Notes: a model not told the origin generated them from the letters alone. Shown: positions 9,126-17,982, numbered from the stretch's first letter. The stretch is 39,454 bases of DNA from DATKMK01 sp035541895 (GCA_035541895.1 DATKMK010000023.1:1-39454); one strand, 5' to 3'. Program-made: numbers and translations.

Positions 9126-10547
9126 ATGACGGTCCGCACCCGGTTCGCTCCGAGTCCGTCCGGATACCTCCACATCGGCGGGGCGCGCACCGCGCTGTTT
9201 TCGTATCTGTACGCCCGCCAGCACGGCGGGCGTTTCATTTTGCGCGTCGAGGACACCGACCGGGAGCGCTCGACGCAAGAGTCGATCGACGCAATTCTCA
9301 TCGCGCTGCGCTGGCTGGGCTTGGAGTGGGACGAAGGACCGTTCTTTCAAAGTCAGCGGACCGAGTTGTACCGAGAGCACATCGAGAAGATGCTGGCGAC
9401 CGGGCACGCCTATCGATGCTATTGCTCGGCCGAAACGCTCGACGCCAAGCGCAAGGCGGCGCAGATGGCCGGACGCAAGCCGATGTACGATCGTACGTGC
9501 CGCAATGCGACGGGTACGCAGTCGGGGCCGTTTACGGTGCGCTTCAAGGCGCCGCTCGATGGCGAGACCTGTATCGCCGATCTTGTGAAAGGTCCGGTGC
9601 TCTTCCAGAATCAGGAGTTCGACGATCTGATCATCGCCCGATCCGACGGCAGTCCGATCTACAACTTCTGTGTCGTGGTGGATGATGCGCTGATGAACAT
9701 CACCCACGTCATTCGGGGTGAAGATCATCTCTCGAATACGGCCAAGCAGATTCAAATGTATCAAGCGTTGGGGTATGCGGTGCCGGCGTTCGCGCACGTG
9801 CCGCTCATCCTGGGCGTCGATCGCGCCCGTCTGAGCAAGCGCCACGGCGCAACGTCAGTGACGGCGTACCGCGACCTGGGCTACCTGCCCGCCGCGGTCA
9901 ACAATTATCTTGCGCGACTCGGGTGGTCCTACGGCGATCAAGAGATCTTCACTCGCCAAGAGTTGATCGAAAAGTTCTCACTGGAGAACGTCGGCAAGTC
10001 CGCTGGCATCTACAACCCCGAAAAGCTCGAATGGGTCAACTTCCAGCACATGAAGGCGATGCCGGTGGCGAAGTTGGCTGCGGCCGCGCGGCCGTTCATC
10101 GAGGCGCGCGGATGGACGAGGTATCTTGGCGATGACGCCTGGCTCTGCGGCGCACTCGCCACGCTGCAAGAGCGAGCGAAGACGCTCGTCGAGCTGGTCG
10201 ACGCCGCGCGGTTCTATCTCTCGGACGAAATCGAGTTCGATCACAAGGCAGTAGCAAAGCACCTTCGGCCGGAGATCGAGCCGGCCTTGCAGGACTTGGT
10301 TGCAGAGTTGGAGGCGTTGACGGCTTGGAGCGTTGACGACGTGCAGGCGGCGTTCAATCGCGTCATGGAGCGGCATGGGCTGGCACTCGGCAAAGTGGCC
10401 CAGCCGGTGCGTGTGGCGCTGACGGGTGGAACCGTGAGTCCAGGAATCTTCGAGGTGATCGCAGTGCTCGGCCAACGCCGCAGCCTAGCCCGTCTGCGCG
10501 ATGCGCTCGCGCGCATCGCTCCAGCGACGGCCGCGGTAACGGGTTGA
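9126..10547 (+). CDS. gltX: Glutamyl-tRNA synthetase
   Basis: A class Ic aminoacyl-tRNA synthetase of 473 residues. The start is the ATG at 9126 (MTVRTRFAPSPSG), which puts the family's N-terminal strand in place. The HIGH-type motif is HIGG (16-19), the KMSKS-type motif is RLSKR (235-239), and a zinc-type CYC...C arrangement (YCSAE to YDRTC) lies near residue 100. The C-terminal anticodon-binding helical domain ends with GTVSPGIFEVIAVLG and SLARLRDAL. Two tRNA genes for Gln and Glu follow directly. Since glnS is also present, the enzyme may be discriminating, but this cannot be read from the sequence. Confidence 0.96.
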   Translation: MTVRTRFAPSPSGYLHIGGARTALFSYLYARQHGGRFILRVEDTDRERSTQESIDAILIALRWLGLEWDEGPFFQSQRTELYREHIEKMLATGHAYRCYCSAETLDAKRKAAQMAGRKPMYDRTCRNATGTQSGPFTVRFKAPLDGETCIADLVKGPVLFQNQEFDDLIIARSDGSPIYNFCVVVDDALMNITHVIRGEDHLSNTAKQIQMYQALGYAVPAFAHVPLILGVDRARLSKRHGATSVTAYRDLGYLPAAVNNYLARLGWSYGDQEIFTRQELIEKFSLENVGKSAGIYNPEKLEWVNFQHMKAMPVAKLAAAARPFIEARGWTRYLGDDAWLCGALATLQERAKTLVELVDAARFYLSDEIEFDHKAVAKHLRPEIEPALQDLVAELEALTAWSVDDVQAAFNRVMERHGLALGKVAQPVRVALTGGTVSPGIFEVIAVLGQRRSLARLRDALARIAPATAAVTG

Positions 10548-10588
10548 CATCGACCAGGGCACCGCTTACTGTCGCCGATGGGTTGCGG

Positions 10589-10661
10589 TGAGGAGTCGGC
10601 TAATTGGTAAGCCACCTGACTCTGGATCAGGCGATTGTAGGTTCGAGTCCTACCTCCTCAG
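10589..10661 (+). tRNA. tRNA-Gln (anticodon CUG)
   Basis: A 73-base cloverleaf. The acceptor stem TGAGGAG/CTCCTCA (10589-10595, 10654-10660) is perfect, the anticodon stem is CCTGA/TCAGG, and the loop CTCTGGA gives anticodon CTG (10622-10624). The T arm is GTAGG-TTCGAGT-CCTAC. The 3' CCA is not encoded. It lies 42 bases after gltX. Confidence 0.95.
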
Positions 10662-10671
10662 CTTACGAGTT

Positions 10672-10743
10672 CGGAATGTGGAGTGCGGAATGCGGAGTGA
10701 GTCGAGCAATCCCGTGATTCCGCATTCCACGTTCGACATTCCG
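10672..10743. repeat. Long imperfect hairpin between two tRNA genes
   Basis: Two 25-base arms (10672-10696 and 10719-10743) are inverted copies matching at 21 of 25 positions, 23 of 25 if G-U pairs are allowed in RNA, around a 22-base loop. Within each arm the motif GGAATG recurs. The structure fills nearly all of the spacer between tRNA-Gln and tRNA-Glu. It looks like a dispersed intergenic hairpin element (REP/MITE-like) or a processing signal; there is no T run, so it is not a standard terminator. Confidence 0.8.
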
Positions 10744-10755
10744 CACTAGGCAGAC

Positions 10756-10827
10756 GGTCCCATCGTCTAGCGGTTAGGACACCGGCCTCTCACGTCGGTA
10801 ACACGGGTTCGATTCCCGTTGGGACCA
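10756..10827 (+). tRNA. tRNA-Glu (anticodon CUC)
   Basis: A 72-base cloverleaf. The acceptor stem is GGTCCCA/TGGGACC (10756-10762, 10820-10826). The anticodon stem CCGGC/GTCGG contains one wobble pair, and the loop CTCTCAC gives anticodon CTC (10789-10791). The T arm is ACGGG-TTCGATT-CCCGT. The 3' CCA is not encoded. This tRNA is a substrate of the GltX encoded just upstream. Confidence 0.95.
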
Positions 10828-10959
10828 TTTCCAGTTTCTCAGGGGGTCCTTCGCAGCCAAGCAGGGTGGACAGTGCGAGGTGTTCACTTTGCGCCACAGA
10901 CTCCAATCCGATCGGGAATCTGGTTACATCGATCCCCGCAAGTGGTTGCTGCAGGGGTG

Positions 10960-12159
10960 ATGCGCTCTCGCGCAGACGTACCTCCCGACAGACGCGGCTC
11001 GGCTGACCGCGATCCGTCATTCGATGGGCTTCGAGGGATCGCGGCGCTTTGGGTGTTTGCGACCCATGCTGCGTATTGGAGCCTCCTCCCACGCGTCCTC
11101 AATTTCCGCGGGGCGGGGAGAGGCGGAGTAATCTTATTTTTTTTCCTCAGTGCCTTCTTACTCAGCGGTCCGTTCTTCGCCGAGTCGAGCAAAGCCCTCA
11201 CCTGGCGCGCGTGGATTCAGTATGGGTCGCGGAGAGTGTTTCGCATCGTTCCCCTCTACTATCTCGTCGTGCTCGTTCTATGGGTCCGCCGCCTCAACCC
11301 GTTCAATGGACTCGACCAGGGGGCGACCACGTCGCTCTTGATCCAACACCTCACGTTTCAAAAGGGGATGTCGGTGTTTTGGAGCATCATCTCGGAGGTG
11401 AGATTCTACATCGTCCTGCCCATCTTCCTCATCTTCACAGCGATTGTCCGCGAGAAGCTCACGCTTGGAGGACTCCCCGTGCTGTTGATCGGGGCGTGCT
11501 GGTTGGCGTGCGTCGCCTCCGGGCTTGTCCAGAACGAATATTTCCTACACCTCGGCATCGACACGCACACGCCTGTGTTCCTGTTGGGTGCCCTGACCGC
11601 TCTCGTCGTCGACGAACTACCTCCCGACTCTGTTACCCGACGGCAACGATGGACGTTCGAATGCTTGGCATGGATTGCGGCCCTCGCATTCGTGTGCAAC
11701 GCGATTCCGGCCTTGTACAACAGCATCACGACCGGGAGCTCGATCTCCAATTACTCAGGCGGCAGCGGGGTCTACGAGTCCGACGGCATCTACGAGGCAT
11801 TCTGGGCACAGAGGATCACCTGGATAGGCTTGCCGCTTGGGCTGCTCTTCTTCTCGTACCCGAGGGGAACGGGCCACATGAAGCGGGTGTTGTCCGTAGG
11901 ACCTCTGACGTGGGTAGGTCGGGTGAGCTTTGGTCTGTACTTGATCCATGTGACTGTGATTGAGCAACTTCGTCCCCCCTTGATCCCGCTTTCGCCGCCG
12001 ACGCGGCTGATTGTCGACTTGGGGTTGTCCTTGGGAGTCGCATGCGTGTCTTTCGTGCTGCTCGAGGATCCTCTGATCAAGTTGGGCCGGCGACGTACCT
12101 CAAGGCTTTTGGCCGCTCGCGACGATCCTCGATCGAAGGCGACTGGCGATTCTGGATGA
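10960..12159 (+). CDS. Acyltransferase-3 family integral membrane protein
   Basis: A 399-residue inner-membrane acyltransferase of the OafA/acyltransferase-3 type, which O-acylates extracellular sugars, lipids or antibiotics. The diagnostic N-terminal motif SFDGLRGIAALWVFATHA supplies the conserved arginine and the putative catalytic histidine. About ten hydrophobic segments follow, including VILFFFLSAFLLSGPFF, and the last loop has VSFGLYLIHVTVIEQL. The ATG at 10960 (MRSRADVPPD) is preferred because the longer frame from 10819 would overlap tRNA-Glu. The substrate cannot be told; no polysaccharide cluster is adjacent. Confidence 0.88.
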   Translation: MRSRADVPPDRRGSADRDPSFDGLRGIAALWVFATHAAYWSLLPRVLNFRGAGRGGVILFFFLSAFLLSGPFFAESSKALTWRAWIQYGSRRVFRIVPLYYLVVLVLWVRRLNPFNGLDQGATTSLLIQHLTFQKGMSVFWSIISEVRFYIVLPIFLIFTAIVREKLTLGGLPVLLIGACWLACVASGLVQNEYFLHLGIDTHTPVFLLGALTALVVDELPPDSVTRRQRWTFECLAWIAALAFVCNAIPALYNSITTGSSISNYSGGSGVYESDGIYEAFWAQRITWIGLPLGLLFFSYPRGTGHMKRVLSVGPLTWVGRVSFGLYLIHVTVIEQLRPPLIPLSPPTRLIVDLGLSLGVACVSFVLLEDPLIKLGRRRTSRLLAARDDPRSKATGDSG

Positions 12160-12289
12160 AGTGAAGGCGCAGTTGGCTTCTGTGCTCGATTGCAGTATGC
12201 AGCCTCCGCGGTGGATCGCCGGGCGTGTTGTTGACGTTGAGAACGACCGCTTCGCGCGGTGAACCGACATCGTGGCAAAGGAGATGAAG

Positions 12290-12547
12290 ATGAAATACCT
12301 CGCTACCATCCTGCTGGTGACTGCGTGTGCCGGAGCTGCGTATGCGGACGGCGCCGCCACCTACGGCGCCAAGTGCAAAGTCTGCCACGGCGCCGCCGGT
12401 GAGGGATCGAAGATGGCCCCCGACCCAATCAAGGGCAAGGCCGAGGCGGACATACTCAAGGCAATCAACGACGGCAAAGGCAAGATGAAGGCAGTGAAGA
12501 TCGACGACGCCGCAGACGTTGCGAAGTTCGTCGCCGGGCTCAAATAG
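12290..12547 (+). CDS. Small periplasmic c-type cytochrome
   Basis: An 85-residue monohaem cytochrome c of the short class I type. The start is the ATG at 12290 (MKYLATILLV), six bases after AAAGGAG (12277-12283); in-frame GTG 12272 and ATG 12284 are alternatives. A signal peptide ends at about A-Y-A-D. The haem motif is CKVCH, preceded by YGAKC, and GKMKAVKIDD supplies a plausible distal methionine. The C-terminal helix VAKFVAGLK is typical. It would carry electrons in the periplasm. No oxidase or reductase partner is adjacent. Confidence 0.9.
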   Translation: MKYLATILLVTACAGAAYADGAATYGAKCKVCHGAAGEGSKMAPDPIKGKAEADILKAINDGKGKMKAVKIDDAADVAKFVAGLK

Positions 12548-12828
12548 CGTCGATCCGTTCACAAACGGCCGCGGACTACGCGGCTGACCTCGCGGGATGC
12601 CGGCGGCTGATGGCCGCCAATTCCCGGCGAGCGGTCGATCGCGCAGGCGCGCGTCGCAGGATGTAACTGAGTCCGTGGCGAGGTCTCTTGCTGGGTACCA
12701 CTCCCACATCTGCGAACGTGGTTGCCGGGCACGAGCGTTCGTGCTTCCCATCGTTCGCTGGCACTATCCTTGGTCCACACGTAGCTGGTGAGGCAGGTGC
12801 CGCCCGTCGATTCTTCGGGAGGCAGTGA
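12548..12828. other. Intergenic region, no gene recognised
   Basis: About 280 bases between the cytochrome and the CoA-transferase gene. A short GCCGCG/CGCGGC hairpin with a 5-base loop lies near 12567-12583 without a T run, so it is a weak terminator candidate at best. No convincing promoter or RNA gene was seen. GGGAGG (12817-12822) lies 6 bases before the next ATG. Confidence 0.5.
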
Positions 12829-14997
12829 ATGACAAGCGCTCCGCGTGAATTCTCGACCGTCGAAGCGTGCGTTGAATACGCGCTCGCCACCGTCGGCAAG
12901 GAGATCGTGTTGGGCGCACCCCTCGGACTCGGCAAGCCCAACCAGTTGGTGAACGCCTTCTTTCGGCGCGCGCGCGAAGATTCGAGGATCCGCCTGACCA
13001 TTTTTACCGGCCTCTCGCTGGAAAAGCCGAAACCGGCAAGCGAGCTGGAAGCTCGCTTGCTCGAACCCTACCTGGCACGACACTTCGGCGACTACTGCGA
13101 ACTCGACTACATGGCGGCAATCCGGAACAGCTCGCTCCCCGCCAACGTGCGGGTGCACGAGTTCTATTTCCGCGCCGGATCGATGAATGGAATCGCCTCG
13201 GCCCAGCGCAGCTACATGTCGACGAACTACACGTTCGTCGCTCGCGATCTCGTCGAGCGCGGCGTCAACGTGCTCGTGCAATTGGTTGCGGAGAAGGAGA
13301 TCGACGGGCGGTGCAAGCTGAGTCTCTCCGGAAACACCGACGTTACGCTCGACCTGATCCCAATGCTCGCGCCGCTGCGTGCGCGCGGCCGACCGATCGT
13401 CACGATCGCGCAAGTCCATGCTGATCTGCCCTTCATGTATCACCGGGCGATGGTCGAGCCTGATTCATTCGATGTCATCGTGCGCAACGCCACCTACAAC
13501 ACCACGTTGTTCGCGACGCCGAATCTCGCAGTGAGTACGGCGGACTTTGCCATCGGGTTGCACGCGAGCATGCTGATAAAGGACGGGGGCACGCTACAGA
13601 TCGGGATCGGGTCGCTGGGCGACGCCGTCGTCTATGCCTGCCAGCTCCGCCACCAGTCGAACGACGCGTACCGCACGATCGCCGCGGAATTCGGTGTCGA
13701 CGAGCCGCTCGTCGAATCGATTGGCGCCCTGGCGCCATTCGAAGAGGGGCTTTACGGCTGCAGTGAGATGTTCGTGAGCGGCTTCCTGCACCTGATGCGC
13801 TGCGGCGTGCTCAAACGAGAAGTGTTCGACGAGCCGCGCATTCAGCGGCTCCTCAACGAGGGACGCCTCTCGCCGACGATCGACGAGCAGACCCTTTCAA
13901 CTCTGGTGTCGGCGGGTCTGGTCGCGGCACGTCTGACCGGGGATGATGTCGAGTTCTTGCGGCGCTGGGGAATTTTCAAGCCGGCCGTTCGATTCAACGA
14001 CGGCTTTCTTGTCGTTGATGGCGATCGCATTCGCGCCGACCTGAACGACGAAGAAGCCTATCGACTCATCTGCCGTTCCGCGCTGGGCAGCGCGCTAGCC
14101 AACGGGATCGTCATGCACGGAGGATTCTTCCTTGGCCCGACAGAGTTCTACCAGGCCCTGCGTGACATGCCGCGCACCGAGGCGCAGCGCATCGCCATGG
14201 ACAGCGTGCGGCGGATCAATCGGCTCGACGCCCCCGAGCTTCAATCCTTGCAACGCCGGCACGCCCGCTTCATCAACACGGGCATGATGGTGACGCTTGG
14301 CGGCAGCGTAGTGTCGGATGGACTCGACAATGGGCAGGTGGTGAGCGGTGTCGGCGGACAATACAATTTCGTGGCGCAAGCCCACGAGCTGCCCGACGGT
14401 CGATCCATCATCTGCCTGCGCGCGACCCGCGGCGGCGGTCAGCGGACGGCGTCGAACATCGTCGCCAGATACGGCCATTGCACCATTCCCCGGCACCTGC
14501 GAGACCTCGTGGTTACCGAGTACGGTGTCGCCGATCTGCGCGCCCGCAGCGACGAGGAGATCATTCAGGCCTTGCTCAACATTGCCGACTCGCGCTTTCA
14601 GGACGAGCTGCTCGATGCGGCCAAGCGGGCCGGGAAGATCGATCCAAACTACCGGATTCCGGAGCCCTACCGGAACAATGTTCCGGGACGGGTGAGCCGA
14701 TTGATCGAGCGTTGGCGCCGCGCCGGATACTTCCCGTCCTTCCCGTTTGGGACGGACTTTACCGACGAGGAGATCGCCATCGCCGATAGTTTGCGAAGAC
14801 TCAAGAGCCTCATGGATGAGCCCCGCAGCCTGATTCGGAAGCTGGTCCGTTCGTTCACGCACGGTGTCAACGAAGCCGAGGCGGCACCGTATCTCGAACG
14901 CATTGCTCTCGCCCATCCTCAGAGCGCCAAGGAGGTTGTCCTGCGCCATCTGCTCCTTTTGGAGCTGGAGGAACTCGGCTATCTGCGGCCTCTCTGA
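12829..14997 (+). CDS. Acetyl-CoA hydrolase/transferase family protein, long form
   Basis: A 722-residue member of the acetyl-CoA hydrolase / 4-hydroxybutyrate CoA-transferase family. Family motifs include LGAPLGLGKPNQLVNAF near the N-terminus, LQIGIGSLGDAV in the middle and, in the C-terminal domain, GVGGQYNF, RATRGGGQRTASNIV and VTEYGVADLR. GGGAGG upstream supports the ATG. The usual family members have about 430-500 residues. Here extra sequence separates the two halves and a ~130-residue helical tail follows (LKSLMDEPRSLIRKL to the end). The enzyme would move CoA between acyl groups or release acetate from acetyl-CoA, which could help dispose of the acetyl-CoA made by the ornithine pathway. 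The exact substrates are unknown. Confidence 0.85.
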   Translation: MTSAPREFSTVEACVEYALATVGKEIVLGAPLGLGKPNQLVNAFFRRAREDSRIRLTIFTGLSLEKPKPASELEARLLEPYLARHFGDYCELDYMAAIRNSSLPANVRVHEFYFRAGSMNGIASAQRSYMSTNYTFVARDLVERGVNVLVQLVAEKEIDGRCKLSLSGNTDVTLDLIPMLAPLRARGRPIVTIAQVHADLPFMYHRAMVEPDSFDVIVRNATYNTTLFATPNLAVSTADFAIGLHASMLIKDGGTLQIGIGSLGDAVVYACQLRHQSNDAYRTIAAEFGVDEPLVESIGALAPFEEGLYGCSEMFVSGFLHLMRCGVLKREVFDEPRIQRLLNEGRLSPTIDEQTLSTLVSAGLVAARLTGDDVEFLRRWGIFKPAVRFNDGFLVVDGDRIRADLNDEEAYRLICRSALGSALANGIVMHGGFFLGPTEFYQALRDMPRTEAQRIAMDSVRRINRLDAPELQSLQRRHARFINTGMMVTLGGSVVSDGLDNGQVVSGVGGQYNFVAQAHELPDGRSIICLRATRGGGQRTASNIVARYGHCTIPRHLRDLVVTEYGVADLRARSDEEIIQALLNIADSRFQDELLDAAKRAGKIDPNYRIPEPYRNNVPGRVSRLIERWRRAGYFPSFPFGTDFTDEEIAIADSLRRLKSLMDEPRSLIRKLVRSFTHGVNEAEAAPYLERIALAHPQSAKEVVLRHLLLLELEELGYLRPL

Positions 14998-15225
14998 TCC
15001 CGAGGCCGGTCCTCATCTGCTCGCCGAATTGGCGCCTCTTGTCGATTCGACGTTTCCGGCAGCGCAATTTACGTCAAGCGACACCCATTTTCGTATAGCA
15101 TATGCGCTGGCGGCTTCAGTGATGGATCAACACCCGCTGGTACCGCCCTTGCAGCAAACTTCGCTGGATAGGGAACTCCGGATCGCGCGCTGCGAAGCGA
15201 AGAGGGTCCCAGGCGGAGGATCTGC

Positions 15226-15600
15226 ATGAAGGCTTCTGTCTCTTCGAAGGGATTTACGCTGCTCGAACTGCTGGTCGTGGTGGCCATCGTTGGGATTTTG
15301 TCAGCGATTGCGATTCCGATCTACCGGACCTATCGAGCGAGGGGATTCAACGCGCGCATTCAGATGGACGTACGCAATGCCGCGACCGCCGAGGAAGCTT
15401 ACTTCATCAACGCCCAGAGTTATCTGACGAGCGGCAACTGTAACCCGCTTCTCGGGATGGTCGTCTCCGCCGGTGTAAACTGTACATTGGCGACTGGCAC
15501 TGGAAGCCCGAGCTACAAGGTCACCGCGACCCATCCGTTGGCGTCGTACGGCAATTGTACGTACGACAGCGGAGCATTGCCCCATCTAGGTTGTTCCTAG
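15226..15600 (+). CDS. Type IV pilin-like protein (prepilin)
   Basis: A 124-residue prepilin. The short basic leader MKASVSSKG precedes the type III signal FTLLELLVVVAIVGILSAIAIPIY, which has the cleavage site after G9 and glutamate at +5. The C-terminal globular part has four cysteines (SGNCNP, GVNCTL, GNCTYD, LGCS) that could form two disulfides. GGCGGAGG lies just upstream of the ATG. A weak promoter-like TTTACG plus TATAGC occurs around 15070-15100. No assembly genes are nearby, so the pilus machinery must be elsewhere. A type II secretion pseudopilin is less likely from the sequence. Confidence 0.92.
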   Translation: MKASVSSKGFTLLELLVVVAIVGILSAIAIPIYRTYRARGFNARIQMDVRNAATAEEAYFINAQSYLTSGNCNPLLGMVVSAGVNCTLATGTGSPSYKVTATHPLASYGNCTYDSGALPHLGCS

Positions 15601-15708
15601 TCGCCCCATCCCCGCATCGCCCGTCGCAGGGAGAATCAGCGCCCCCCCACTTGGATCACCACGATCCGATGAGGTATCGTGCGGCCTTCAAGTACAGAGG
15701 AGGTCGCG

Positions 15709-17274
15709 ATGAGGTGTCCAGGCTGTGGCGGCGTCCAGCAGGATCGACTGGTTCAGGTTCGGCGACCGATTTGTCTTGCGCTCTACCTCGTCGGTGCGCT
15801 GCTGGCGTGGCAGTGGGGTGGTGGATTCCTGCACGACTTGGCGGAGGGACTGCAGCGCAGTCTCTTACCCCTGTGGAAGGCCGTCGCGCCCGCGGCCGTG
15901 CTGCTTGCCGCGACGCTCGCGTCGTTCGTTCGGTTCCGCCAACTCGTGTGCGACACCTGCGAGATCGCGGCTCCCGCATGGTTGCTGCGTCCCCTCGGGG
16001 CTGACCGATCGGCGGTGGTGATTTCGGGCCCGACCCGTCGCAAGGTGCTGCGGGTACTTGGTGGCGTGGGCACCGGCGCGGCGGCAGCCGCCGGCGGTCT
16101 GGCCGTGGCGGTTGGACGCAATCGCGGGTGGCTCCCGGTGGCGCACGATTTCTTCATGACCCAGGTGGAGAACATCGCGCCACGGCCCCGGTCGGAGTGG
16201 CGCGATGCGCAGATTCGCAGCTACCGCCGGCTGGGTCGAACCAACGCGATGGTCTCCGATATCTCGCTTGGTTCGGGGCGGATCAACGATGTGCAGGTGG
16301 CGCGCTACGCGATCGAGCGCGGCATTACTTACTTCGACACCGCGCCCGACTACTCCGACAGTCTCTCGGAACGCGTGCTCGGCGAGGCCATGAAGGGGCA
16401 CCGCGACAAACTTTTCCTTGCGACCAAGTTCTGCGTCCGCGACGGCCACCTTCCCAACGATACGCCGGTACCGAAAATCATCGAAGCAGTTGAGGCGAGT
16501 CTGACCCGATTGCAGACCGACCATGTCGACCTGATTCACATTCATTCGTGCGATCGGATCGATCGGCTGATGGCACCCAACATTCATGAGGCCTTCGACC
16601 GCCTGAAGGAGGAGGGCAAGGTGCGGTTTCTCGGCGTGAGCACGCATACGCCGAATCTCGAAGCAGTCGCCAACACGGCGATCGATTCGGGTCGTTTCGA
16701 CGTGATGATGCTCGCCTATCATTTCGGCATGTGGGCGAGCTTTGGCGCGATCCTCGACAAAGCCAAGGCACACGATGTCGGCGTCGTCGCGATGAAGACG
16801 CTGAAGGGCGCGAAGCACACGAACCTCGCCGGCTTCCGCAACGAAGCCGACAGCTACGCGCAAGCGGCATTTCGTTGGGTGTTGTCCAATCCCGCCGTGG
16901 CCTGTCTGGTGATCTCGATCTACGAACAGCGGCAGGTGGACGAATATGTGTTTGCGTCGGGAACGGCGCTGCGACCGACCGATGTCGCGCTACTGCAACG
17001 CTACGATCAATTGGTGAGCGGCGACTATTGCCAGCCCCATTGCGGCGCGTGCTTGGATTCGTGCACCTACAATCTGCCGATCAACGACATCCTGCGCTAC
17101 CGGATGTACTTCAAGGACTACCATTGGGAGAGCGAAGGTCTGCGCCGGTACGCGGCGCTTGAGCGCGATGCCTCGGCCTGTCTCGGTTGCGCGGCGCCGT
17201 GTGCCGGCCGGTGTCCGATCGACGTGCCGATCCGCGAGCAGATGCTCGACGCGCATCGATGGCTCAAGGCGTGA
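15709..17274 (+). CDS. Membrane-anchored aldo/keto reductase with C-terminal cysteine clusters
   Basis: A 521-residue fusion. It starts with a CPGCGG knuckle (MRCPGCGG), then a hydrophobic segment (LALYLVGALLAWQ), a second one (VLLAATLASFV), a CDTCE pair and, at 109-119, a TRRKVLRVLGG string resembling a Tat signal though internal. The aldo/keto reductase barrel follows, with YFDTAPDY (D210, Y215), LATKF (K240) and LIHIHSCD (H277/H279) giving the catalytic tetrad. The C-terminus has a CxxxCxxCxxxC cluster near 444 and CLGCAAPCAGRCP near 490, both ferredoxin-like. AGAGGAGG precedes the ATG. Such AKR-FeS proteins pass electrons to or from a carbonyl substrate; the membrane anchor suggests coupling to quinones or a redox chain. 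Confidence 0.85.
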   Translation: MRCPGCGGVQQDRLVQVRRPICLALYLVGALLAWQWGGGFLHDLAEGLQRSLLPLWKAVAPAAVLLAATLASFVRFRQLVCDTCEIAAPAWLLRPLGADRSAVVISGPTRRKVLRVLGGVGTGAAAAAGGLAVAVGRNRGWLPVAHDFFMTQVENIAPRPRSEWRDAQIRSYRRLGRTNAMVSDISLGSGRINDVQVARYAIERGITYFDTAPDYSDSLSERVLGEAMKGHRDKLFLATKFCVRDGHLPNDTPVPKIIEAVEASLTRLQTDHVDLIHIHSCDRIDRLMAPNIHEAFDRLKEEGKVRFLGVSTHTPNLEAVANTAIDSGRFDVMMLAYHFGMWASFGAILDKAKAHDVGVVAMKTLKGAKHTNLAGFRNEADSYAQAAFRWVLSNPAVACLVISIYEQRQVDEYVFASGTALRPTDVALLQRYDQLVSGDYCQPHCGACLDSCTYNLPINDILRYRMYFKDYHWESEGLRRYAALERDASACLGCAAPCAGRCPIDVPIREQMLDAHRWLKA

Positions 17275-17310
17275 CCTCACCCGCGCCCTGTGACGAGCGA
17301 GGACCAGCGC

Positions 17311-17982
17311 ATGATCACCGTCCATCACCTGAACAACTCGCGCTCACAGCGCGTGCTGTGGCTGCTCGAAGAGCTCGGGCTCGACTACGAGATCAAGCGC
17401 TACGAGCGCGATACAGAGACGATGCTGGCACCCGCCGCGTTGCGCTCGGTGCACCCGCTGGGCAAGTCACCGGTCATCACCGACGGGTCGCTCACGCTCG
17501 CTGAATCCGGTGCGATCATCGAGTATCTGGTTGAGCGCTACGGGAACGGCCGGTTGATCCCGCCTGCGGGCACGGCCGAGCGGCTGCGCTACACGTACTG
17601 GCTGCACTATGCGGAAGGCTCGGCGATGCCGCCGCTGCTGTTGAAGCTGGTCTTCGATCGACTCGAAAGCGCGCCGATGCCGTTCTTCATTCGTCCCATC
17701 GCGCGAGCGATTGCGGGCCGTGCGAAAAGTTCGTTCATCGAGCCGCAAATCAAGTTGCACTTCGATTTCATCGAGGGGGAGCTCGCAAAGACCGCGTGGT
17801 TTGCGGGGCACGAGTTCACCGCCGCCGACATCCAGATGAGCTTCCCGCTGGAAGCCGCGCAGGCGCGTGCCGGGCTGGACGCGGCGCGCCCCAAGCTGAC
17901 CGCGTTTCTCGATCGCATTCACGCCCGGCCCGCCTATCAGCGTGCGTTGGAGCGTGGTGGCCCGTACGAGTTGCTCCGCTAG
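17311..17982 (+). CDS. Glutathione S-transferase family protein
   Basis: A 223-residue cytosolic GST. The thioredoxin-like N-domain begins ITVHHLNNSRSQRVLWLLEEL, has the cis-proline in LGKSPVIT and the gamma-glutamyl-binding ES pair in LAESGAIIEYL. The helical C-domain follows, with FTAADIQMSFPLEAA near the end. The ATG at 17311 has GCGAGGA 8 bases upstream; an in-frame GTG at 17290 would add seven residues. It follows the reductase gene by 36 bases and is probably co-transcribed. It conjugates glutathione to electrophiles, substrate unknown. Confidence 0.9.
   Translation: MITVHHLNNSRSQRVLWLLEELGLDYEIKRYERDTETMLAPAALRSVHPLGKSPVITDGSLTLAESGAIIEYLVERYGNGRLIPPAGTAERLRYTYWLHYAEGSAMPPLLLKLVFDRLESAPMPFFIRPIARAIAGRAKSSFIEPQIKLHFDFIEGELAKTAWFAGHEFTAADIQMSFPLEAAQARAGLDAARPKLTAFLDRIHARPAYQRALERGGPYELLR

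Noticed and set aside
12567..12583. Terminator after the cytochrome gene
   Set aside because: The GC hairpin has no T run on either strand.
15001..15225. Sigma-54 promoter before the pilin gene
   Set aside because: A TGGCGC...TTG string occurs near 15030, but the spacing between the GG and GC elements is wrong; only a weak sigma-70-like site was noted.
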